From Thermoplasmata archaeon (GTDB lineage Archaea > Thermoplasmatota > Thermoplasmata > UBA184), in NCBI GenBank assembly GCA_021827545.1, contig JAKAVH010000028.1:1-6011 (forward strand): DNA of 6,011 nt. The letters are read 5' to 3'. Every line of letters begins with the position of its first letter. The stretch's first letter is position 1. The position numbers were made by a program, and so were the translations under genes. Positions 1 through 4,247 of this stretch are shown here, in pieces. The notes below the pieces were generated by a model that worked only from the letters and a program-made list of their open reading frames with translations, was not told where the DNA came from and searched no databases.

Positions 1-135
1 CCGGGGGTCTTTGACCCGAACGGTGCCCTGACCCGTGCCCAGTTCACCAAGCTTTTGGTGCTGGCCGATGGCCTGACGCCCGGCGGGACGACCGCCTTCA
101 GCGACTTGTCGTCCTCGTACTGGTTCGCCCCCTAA
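1..135 (+). pseudogene. SLH-repeat surface protein, upstream part ending at an in-frame TAA
   Basis: Reading from base 1 gives the end of one SLH motif (FDPNGALTRAQFTKLLVLAD) and the beginning of the next (FSDLSSSYWFAP), followed by TAA at 133-135. Beyond the stop the same frame continues with the rest of that motif (AAAAVKAGLVQG, then FDPDGSLSRQEMAMML), so the stop falls inside a domain and no frameshift is needed. SLH motifs normally have an aromatic or small residue here, so a TAC or TAT changed to TAA would explain it. SLH domains anchor exported proteins to pyruvylated secondary cell-wall polymer in Gram-positive bacteria. The gene starts before the window. It may be a true pseudogene or a base error; the two cannot be separated from sequence alone. 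Confidence 0.75.
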
Positions 136-159
136 GCGGCGGCAGCCGTCAAGGCAGGC

Positions 160-453
160 TTGGTCCAAGGGGAGAGTCCCACCACCTTCGACCCGGACGG
201 TTCCCTAAGCCGGCAGGAGATGGCCATGATGCTGGCGCGCTTATTGGGCAGCGGCGCGGCGACGGGCAGTACGGTCACCTTCACCGACGCGAGCCACATC
301 GCCCCCTGGGCTCAAGCGGGGGTGGCGTCCGCTTCGAGCGCCGGCTTGGTTGCCGGTTACCCCGACGGCACCTTCCAACCGGCGGACACAACCACCCGTG
401 CTCAGGCCGCCCAGGTAATCTTCAAGTATCTGCACCGCGCCGGCCGGTTGTGA
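160..453 (+). CDS. SLH-domain C-terminal fragment (downstream of the nonsense codon)
   Basis: This is the remainder of the interrupted SLH gene, read in the same frame. The frame is open from 136; the first possible start after the stop is TTG at 160, with no convincing ribosome site, so independent translation is doubtful. The 97 residues hold the second half of one SLH motif (TTFDPDGSLSRQEMAMMLARLL) and then a complete one: TFTDASHIAPWAQAGVASAS, SAGLVAGYPDGTFQPADTTT, RAQAAQVIFKYLH. The GYPDGTFQP and TRAQAAQVI blocks are classic SLH signatures. Ending shortly after the last motif is usual for proteins with C-terminal SLH anchors. The role, cell-wall attachment of an exported protein, comes from the family; the rest of the protein is outside the window. 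Confidence 0.7.
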   Translation: MVQGESPTTFDPDGSLSRQEMAMMLARLLGSGAATGSTVTFTDASHIAPWAQAGVASASSAGLVAGYPDGTFQPADTTTRAQAAQVIFKYLHRAGRL

Positions 454-469
454 ATTCCGGCGGCAGCAG

Positions 470-506
470 AAAATAAGGTGGGCTTAAAATAAGGTGGGCT
501 TAAAAT
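470..506 (+). repeat. 16-bp tandem repeat, 2.3 copies
   Basis: Two perfect copies of AAAATAAGGTGGGCTT lie at 470-485 and 486-501. They are followed by the first five bases of a third copy (AAAAT, 502-506), which then diverges. These five bases are also the base of the left arm of the terminator stem. The repeat lies between the SLH stop codon and the terminator and codes for nothing visible. Confidence 0.9.
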
Positions 507-531
507 CAGGGGGGACCCCTGATTTTTTTTT
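502..531 (+). terminator. Rho-independent terminator after the SLH gene
   Basis: A perfect 11-bp stem, AAAATCAGGGG (502-512) with CCCCTGATTTT (516-526), closes a 3-nt loop GGA and runs into a T tract ending at 531. This is a textbook bacterial intrinsic terminator. It separates the SLH gene, whose stop is at 451-453, from the lipoprotein gene starting at 577. Confidence 0.93.
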
Positions 532-558
532 GGGCGGCTTTCCTCTAAGCTAAAGTTT

Positions 559-567
559 AAGGGAGGT
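559..567 (+). promoter_or_regulatory. Strong Shine-Dalgarno sequence for the lipoprotein gene
   Basis: AAGGGAGGT is close to the full anti-Shine-Dalgarno complement and ends 9 nt before the ATG at 577. This strength is typical of low- to mid-GC Gram-positive bacteria. No start codon in the archaeal part of the window has a site like it. No clear -35/-10 pair could be assigned in the short space after the terminator. Confidence 0.8.
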
Positions 568-576
568 ATTAGAAGG

Positions 577-747
577 ATGAAACAACCAAAAGTATTTCTG
601 ACCATTGGACTGAGCGCCCTCTTGGCCATTGTGGCGGCGGGCTGCGGGGCCAGCGCTCCCAGCGGCGGCTCGGGGGGAGGATCCAGCGGGAGCGGCGCCC
701 CATCGTCGATCCCGCGACGAACCGTGAGTTCGCCCGGGCCGCCGTAG
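577..747 (+). CDS. Lipoprotein N-terminus, truncated at the sequence join
   Basis: The ATG follows a strong ribosome site. Residues 1-5 (MKQPK) are basic, 6-22 are hydrophobic, and a lipobox AAGC puts the lipidated cysteine at residue 23. A Gly/Ser/Ala/Pro linker follows (about 24-41). This is a signal peptidase II lipoprotein start, for export and anchoring on the outer face of the membrane. Solute-binding proteins often look like this, but no mature domain is present to say which. From about residue 41 the codons belong to aldehyde dehydrogenase DNA read out of frame, and the frame stops at TAG 745-747. The last 15 or so residues are therefore probably not native. Early codons (AAA, CAA, CCA, GTA, TTT, ATT) differ sharply from the C/G-ending codons after the join. 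Confidence 0.75.
   Translation: MKQPKVFLTIGLSALLAIVAAGCGASAPSGGSGGGSSGSGAPSSIPRRTVSSPGPP
688..702. other. Probable chimeric join: bacterial DNA to archaeal DNA
   Basis: To the left are a Gram-positive lipoprotein start, an SLH gene and an intrinsic terminator. To the right is aldehyde dehydrogenase homology starting mid-domain (PIVDPATN from about 701) in another frame, then a continuous run of archaeal genes. Codon and base composition change at the same place. The exact base is blurred because both sides are GC-rich around the Gly/Ser linker. An assembly or library chimera is the simplest reading; a genuine recombination event is less likely. Confidence 0.75.
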
Positions 748-2099
748 GATCGGTCGACGACGCGCGTGCGGCGATGGAGTCCGCGGAGCGCGCGTTCCGG
801 GAGACGAACTGGGCCGAGGACGACGGCGCCCGCCGGGGCCGGACCTTGTTCCGGCTCGCGGCCCTCCTCGAGGCCGACGCGGAGACGTTCGCCCGTCTCG
901 AGACGCTCAATATGGGCAAGCCACTGCGCGAATCGCGCGCGGACGTAGGATACGTCGTCCGTACCCTCGAGTACTTCGCGGGGCTCGCCGACAAGACCGA
1001 GGGGGAGACGATCCCCGTTCCCGGGCCTCGATTCGATTACACGGTGCGCGAGCCGCTCGGCGTCACCGTCCACATCGCCCCGTGGAACTACCCGCTTCTC
1101 CTCGCGGTGCGGTCGGTCGCCCCGGCGCTCGCCGCGGGGAACGCGGTCGTCCTGAAACCGGCGAGCCTGACCCCCGCGACGGCGGTCGCCTTCGCCCGTC
1201 TCGCGAAGAGCGCCGGCGTCCCGCCGGGGATCCTGAACGTCGTCCCGGGGCCGGGCGCGCGGGTCGGCGAGGCGTTGGTCGAGGACCCGCGATGTCGCTC
1301 CGTCACGTTCACGGGCAGCGTCGAGGTCGGGGAGCGGATCGCCGCGCTCGCCGCCCGCCACCTTCGCCCCCTCACGCTCGAACTCGGCGGCAAGGGCCCG
1401 GTCCTCGTCTTCCCGGACGCCGACCTCGACCGGGCGGCCCGGGCGATCGGGTACGGCATCTTCCAGAACGCGGGCCAGATGTGCTGGGCCGCCTCGCGCC
1501 TCTACGTCCACGAGAGCATCCGCGAACCGTTCCTCGAACGCGTGCGGACCGTCGCCGAGGCGCTGCGCCTCGGTCCGGGCCTCGCGGAGGGCGTCGAGAT
1601 GGGTCCCGTCGTGTCGCCCGAGCAGCTCGAGCGTGCGCTCGGGTTCGTCGCCGACGCGCGGTCGGACGGCGGGAAGCTCCTGACGGGAGGCGCTCGGGCG
1701 ACGGAGGCCGGGCTCGCGTCGGGCAACTTCCTCCGACCGACGGTCCTCGTCGACGTCCCCGAGCATTCCCGGGCGGTCGCGGAGGAGATCTTCGGCCCGG
1801 TGCTCGCGGCCGCCGGGTTCCGCGACGCCGACGAGGCGGTCCGCCTCGCGAACTCGACCCGCTACGGGCTCCTCGGCGCCGTGTGGACCCGAGACCTTTC
1901 GACCGCCCACACGGTCGCGCGCCGGCTCGAGGCGGGGATGGTCGTCGTCAACGAGGCGCCGATCACCTACCCGCAGTCGCCGTTCGCCGGCACGAAGTCG
2001 AGCGGGCTGGGTTTCGAGCAGGGGCGGGATGCGGTCCGGACCTACACCCGCCGCAAGAACGTCCTGGTCAACCTCGGCGTCCCGAAGCGCAAGGCCTGA
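702..2099 (+). CDS. NAD(P)-dependent aldehyde dehydrogenase, 5'-truncated
   Basis: Aldehyde dehydrogenases oxidise an aldehyde to its acid with NAD(P)+ in the cytoplasm. Homology begins near 702 (IVDPATN), while the first in-frame ATG is 774. That ATG lies inside the N-terminal region, so it is probably not the native start; some 20 or more residues are lost at the join. The 441 residues from ATG 774 compare with about 455-500 for the family. Counting from that Met: APWNYP with oxyanion-hole Asn105, Lys128 of the cofactor motif KPAS, the glycine motif FTGSVEVG near 179-186, general base Glu203 in ELGGKGP, catalytic Cys237 in GQMCWA, and EEIFGPV at 337-343. All key residues are present. Position 131 is Ser where strictly NAD-dependent members usually have Glu, which hints at NADP+ use. 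The substrate is undetermined: the sequence is betaine-aldehyde/succinate-semialdehyde-like in general only. Confidence 0.93.
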   Translation: MVDPATNREFARAAVGSVDDARAAMESAERAFRETNWAEDDGARRGRTLFRLAALLEADAETFARLETLNMGKPLRESRADVGYVVRTLEYFAGLADKTEGETIPVPGPRFDYTVREPLGVTVHIAPWNYPLLLAVRSVAPALAAGNAVVLKPASLTPATAVAFARLAKSAGVPPGILNVVPGPGARVGEALVEDPRCRSVTFTGSVEVGERIAALAARHLRPLTLELGGKGPVLVFPDADLDRAARAIGYGIFQNAGQMCWAASRLYVHESIREPFLERVRTVAEALRLGPGLAEGVEMGPVVSPEQLERALGFVADARSDGGKLLTGGARATEAGLASGNFLRPTVLVDVPEHSRAVAEEIFGPVLAAAGFRDADEAVRLANSTRYGLLGAVWTRDLSTAHTVARRLEAGMVVVNEAPITYPQSPFAGTKSSGLGFEQGRDAVRTYTRRKNVLVNLGVPKRKA

Positions 2100-2122
2100 A
2101 CGGTCGTCCGGGGGGCCGTAAC

Positions 2123-2148
2123 GGGTTCGTACGAAACCCCAAAAGGGG
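2123..2148. promoter_or_regulatory. Adjacent palindromes upstream of the zinc-ribbon gene
   Basis: A perfect 10-bp palindrome TTCGTACGAA (2126-2135) sits inside GGG...ACCC and abuts a second inverted repeat CCCCAAAAGGGG (2137-2148). The pair occupies the 73-bp gap after the aldehyde dehydrogenase stop and ends 24 bp before the GTG at 2173. That is where an archaeal promoter would lie, and CGAAA (2132-2136) resembles a BRE element. It could be an operator/promoter or a terminator-like hairpin for the gene before it. No factor can be named. Confidence 0.4.
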
Positions 2149-2172
2149 CTCGCGGGGGTCGACCTCCCGGCC

Positions 2173-2799
2173 GTGAGCGCGACCCTTGACCCGAGCGGCA
2201 CTTGGGGCGCGTGCCGGTTCTGCGGCGTCGCCGTTCCTCCGCGGGCCGATCGGTGCGAGATCTGCGGCGCCGGCGACCCGGTCCGCGCCCGGGACGTCCC
2301 GCGCGCGCCTCGGAAGGTCCGTCTCCGCCTTCGGCTGACGGCGGCGCTCCGGACCGCGATCGTCGTGGTCGTGGTCCTCGGCCTCGCCTACGCCGTGATC
2401 CCGGCGGTCCTCTCGGGGCCTCCCGTCCTCACGGGCGACCCCCTCACGACCCAGGGCGGCTACGAGATCGGCCCCGGGAACTTCACCGTGATCTACGGGG
2501 AGATCACCGGCGGCGACTACGTGATCGGCAACTTCTCCACCTACGCCCCCGCGGGGACGAACATCGGACTCGCCGTCTACAACTCTACGGCCTGGGCGGA
2601 GTTCCGGAACGGGAGCCTCCCCGCGCCGGCGTGGTCCGCCGGCCCGAGCGCCGACGCGCGGATCGTCTACTCCGCGCCGGTGACCGACACGTACTATTTC
2701 GTGTTCACGAATCCGTACCCGGTCGCGAGCAGCCTCACGATCGGCGTCTACGTCGTTACCCAGTACGAGTCGAACGTGGGCAACAGCGGGTTCGCCTGA
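2173..2799 (+). CDS. Zinc-ribbon, single-pass membrane protein with extracellular domain
   Basis: I do not recognise a named family. The 208 residues show three parts. Residues 14-31 form a zinc ribbon (C14, C17, C28, C31; CxxC-x10-CxxC). A basic stretch rich in Arg (about 38-60) leads to one hydrophobic segment (about 61-80). The rest is a beta-rich region full of Tyr, Gly, Thr and Val with four N-glycosylation sequons (N103, N120, N137, N146). By the positive-inside rule the zinc ribbon is cytoplasmic and the C-terminal part outside. The pattern near 172-195 (TYYFVFTNPY followed by alternating hydrophobics) suggests a beta-sandwich, perhaps GOLD-like or PPC-like; this is inference. The start is GTG, the only start near the zinc ribbon, with no Shine-Dalgarno sequence. 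Small zinc-ribbon membrane proteins of this layout are common in archaea. Confidence 0.85.
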   Translation: MSATLDPSGTWGACRFCGVAVPPRADRCEICGAGDPVRARDVPRAPRKVRLRLRLTAALRTAIVVVVVLGLAYAVIPAVLSGPPVLTGDPLTTQGGYEIGPGNFTVIYGEITGGDYVIGNFSTYAPAGTNIGLAVYNSTAWAEFRNGSLPAPAWSAGPSADARIVYSAPVTDTYYFVFTNPYPVASSLTIGVYVVTQYESNVGNSGFA

Positions 2800-3145
2800 G
2801 CGACCGGGGGGACCCGGGCCGGGGAAACGGGTCCGCTCTGGGACCCGATGCCCGGCCCCGCCTTGCGGCGGGCGCTCGGGGCGGCGGTGCGTCGGGAGCG
2901 GTCGCGGCGCGGACCGGCCGGAGGAGAGCGACACGATTCGGCTTGGCTCGCAGTACGTCCCCGAGCGATCCCACCGTGAACCGGCCCGAGGACGCGGTCT
3001 CCGCACCCGGGGCCCGACGGCCGATCAAGCCTCGGAGCACCCCCGGCAAGTTCCGTGCCCCACGTAACCGAACGGCCGGACGATCCGGGGGATCCCCGAC
3101 ACGCGTCGGTGACCCGGGAGCGACCCCCCGGACGCCGGCGCGGCT
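2800..3145. other. 346-bp stretch between convergent genes, no gene seen
   Basis: This lies between the stop of the zinc-ribbon membrane gene and the stop of kptA, which point towards each other. It is extremely GC-rich. Open frames cross it on both strands, but their translations are Arg/Pro/Gly/Ala-rich with no domain-like pattern, as expected when stop codons are rare. I found no tRNA T-loop, no box C/D motifs and no recognisable RNase P or SRP RNA core. The left end has strong hairpins (annotated separately), and a GGGGATCCCC palindrome lies near 3089-3098. No T-rich archaeal terminator is visible. Confidence 0.6.
2810..2872 (+). other. GC-rich hairpin cluster just after a stop codon
   Basis: CGGGTCC (2828-2834) can pair either with GGACCCG upstream (2810-2816, 11-nt loop) or with an identical GGACCCG downstream (2841-2847, 6-nt loop). 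A third hairpin, CCCGCC-TTGC-GGCGGG, occupies 2857-2872. It starts 11 nt after the zinc-ribbon gene's stop, so it probably belongs to that transcript's 3' end, possibly as a stabilising or termination structure. In DNA this GC-rich, chance hairpins are common. Confidence 0.35.
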
Positions 3146-3814
3146 CTAAGGGGCGTCGCTCTCCCCGCGGGGGACGGGCGTCTCCACCCGCCGCAGGAAC
3201 TCCGCGGGGACCTGGTCGGTGAGGTAGACGGTCTTGCCGGCCTTCATGATCACGAGGCCCCCCTCGCGGCGCGCCCGGCTCGCGTCGACCTCGAGGATGA
3301 TCGGCTCCGGGGTGCGGACCGAGCCCGCGCTCCGGGCGTCCTCGGCGGTCTTCGACAGGTGGACCTTCTTGCGGTCGGACGGGCGCAGGCCGACCTCGAG
3401 CACGATCCCGGCCTCCTCGGCGGTGACCGGGTAGTAGAGGTGGTCGGGGATGTTCTCCGTGGGCAGGTCGAGGGCGACGTCGACCGTGTGGCCGTACGTC
3501 GCGCGCACGCGGTCGTCCCGGACCTCGTACCGGCCCTTCGCGTCCGTCTCGGCGATCGCGACCAGGTGCGCCGTCCGGAGCCAGTGGTAGGCGGAGTGCT
3601 TCGAGGAGATCGCCCGGACGATCTCCGGCAGCGAGACCCACCCCGTCGGCTCGATCGCGAGCCCGTAGCGGTCCGGGAAGTGGCGAAGGATGCCGGTGAG
3701 GATCCGACCGAGGTGGTCGAGCTCCCGGTCGTTCATCAGGAACCGACCGGGCCGGCCGCAGACCGGGCAGACCTCGGCCCGGAAGTACCCGTGCTGACCG
3801 CACTCCTTCAGCAT
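3146..3814 (-). CDS. kptA: RNA 2'-phosphotransferase (Tpt1/KptA) with N-terminal zinc finger
   Basis: KptA/Tpt1 moves a 2'-phosphate from RNA to NAD+, giving ADP-ribose 1'',2''-cyclic phosphate and nicotinamide, in the cytoplasm. The 222 residues begin with a zinc finger (C5, H8, C16, C19), an extension known in many archaeal members. The KptA core follows: LGRILTGILRHFPDRYGLAI (35-54) then GWV, with the conserved Arg44 of the LRH motif; RVRATYGH (102-109) with the conserved His; GLRPSDRKKVHLSKTAEDA (142-160); and a C-terminal beta region. The usual LYHGT segment reads LYYPVT (126-131), which I believe also occurs in archaeal homologues. The gene starts 15 bp after rpo11 and has its own Shine-Dalgarno site, so the two are probably an operon. 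The substrate in archaea is uncertain because their RtcB ligation leaves no 2'-phosphate. Confidence 0.92.
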   Translation of the reverse strand: MLKECGQHGYFRAEVCPVCGRPGRFLMNDRELDHLGRILTGILRHFPDRYGLAIEPTGWVSLPEIVRAISSKHSAYHWLRTAHLVAIAETDAKGRYEVRDDRVRATYGHTVDVALDLPTENIPDHLYYPVTAEEAGIVLEVGLRPSDRKKVHLSKTAEDARSAGSVRTPEPIILEVDASRARREGGLVIMKAGKTVYLTDQVPAEFLRRVETPVPRGESDAP

Positions 3815-3822
3815 CTCGCGGC

Positions 3823-3828
3823 TCTCCC
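3823..3828 (-). promoter_or_regulatory. Shine-Dalgarno sequence of kptA
   Basis: On the minus strand GGGAGA lies 8 nt before the kptA ATG (3814), in the 15-nt gap after the rpo11 stop. It supports this ATG as the start and translation as the second gene of an operon. The first genes of transcripts here appear nearly leaderless instead. Confidence 0.6.
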
Positions 3829-3829
3829 G

Positions 3830-4117
3830 CTACGCTCGGACTTTGTCGGCCTTCTTCTCGAAGTCGGTGAGCAGGTCGGCGTAGAGGTCGGTCATGTCCT
3901 TGAGCACGCGCTTCAGGATCTGCTGGGGCTTCTCGCCCTTGGTCCGGAGGAGGAGCGTCGGGCGCTCGAGGTACGGGTGCCCGAGGTAGTAGCGGGCCTC
4001 GACCACCTTCTCCTCCTTCTGGAGGGCCTCGACGAGCGGGATCAGGAGCGTCTCCTCGCCGCGCGGGAACTCGACGCGCAGGAGGTCGTGCTCCTTCTCG
4101 GTGACCTGGATCTCCAT
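3830..4117 (-). CDS. rpo11: DNA-directed RNA polymerase subunit Rpo11 (RpoL)
   Basis: Rpo11 (RpoL, related to eukaryotic Rpb11) pairs with Rpo3 to form the alpha-like platform on which archaeal RNA polymerase assembles. The 95-residue length matches the family (about 90-100). Characteristic features are an N-terminal beta strand (MEIQVTEKEHDLLRVEF), a helix with LLIPLVEAL near 24-32, ARYYLGHPYLERPTLLLRTK (41-60) including the conserved HP (47-48) and RTKGEKP (58-64), and a long charged C-terminal helix (about 65-95) that makes the dimer interface. The frame stays open upstream to 4546, but that part is an antisense shadow of purD. ATG 4117 is chosen because family homology starts exactly there and a TATA-like element lies about 40 bp upstream. 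It is the first gene of a probable rpo11-kptA operon. Confidence 0.9.
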   Translation of the reverse strand: MEIQVTEKEHDLLRVEFPRGEETLLIPLVEALQKEEKVVEARYYLGHPYLERPTLLLRTKGEKPQQILKRVLKDMTDLYADLLTDFEKKADKVRA

Positions 4118-4151
4118 CGGCGCTACCGGAGGACGGCCCACTTTCCCTCTC

Positions 4152-4159
4152 TTCTTAAG
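4152..4159 (-). promoter_or_regulatory. Possible TATA element for rpo11-kptA
   Basis: On the minus strand CTTAAGAA stands out as an AT-rich island in very GC-rich DNA, about 39 bp before the rpo11 ATG. With the usual 25-bp distance from TATA box to start site, the leader would be about 14 nt. No purine-rich element upstream of it is clear, so this rests on composition and spacing. Confidence 0.5.
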
Positions 4160-4213
4160 CGTGGCGGGACGCCCTCCCCGCCGGGGCACCGGCGCGCGGG
4201 CCGGGCCGACGGG

Positions 4214-4220
4214 GCTATAG
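4214..4220 (+). promoter_or_regulatory. TATA element for purD
   Basis: GCTATAG is centred about 30 bp before the purD ATG (4248), so transcription should start within a few bases of the start codon. There is no Shine-Dalgarno sequence between. Together with the opposite element at 4152-4159 it makes the 130-bp gap 4118-4247 a divergent promoter region. Confidence 0.65.
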
Positions 4221-4247
4221 CCTGAGCCGCTTCCCGGGAGACCGCCC

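Noticed and set aside
470..506. A CRISPR fragment
   Set aside because: The 16-bp copies are directly adjacent with no spacers, and no cas gene is present.
679..684. A BamHI site (GGATCC) near the join, as a sign of cloning
   Set aside because: GGATCC also occurs near 3090 inside the archaeal part, and six-base GC-rich sites are common here. It is also several bases before the likely join.
577..2099. A lipoprotein-aldehyde dehydrogenase fusion (surface-anchored enzyme)
   Set aside because: The lipoprotein frame and the dehydrogenase frame differ, and the lipoprotein frame stops at 745-747. The dehydrogenase also lacks its native N-terminus, so this is a join, not a fusion gene.
402..2201. 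A 599-residue open frame on the minus strand
   Set aside because: It lies antisense to the dehydrogenase and crosses the terminator and the join. Its translation is Arg/Asp/Glu/Gly-rich without domain pattern, as expected opposite a GC-rich gene.
2800..3145. A structured RNA gene (tRNA, RNase P RNA, SRP RNA or box C/D guide)
   Set aside because: I looked on both strands for a T-loop, RNase P core, SRP domain IV and C/D boxes and found none. Hairpins alone are weak evidence at this GC content.
3359..4225. A 288-residue plus-strand open frame opposite kptA and rpo11
   Set aside because: It is a shadow frame across two clear minus-strand genes, with repetitive Val/Leu/Arg/Asp composition.
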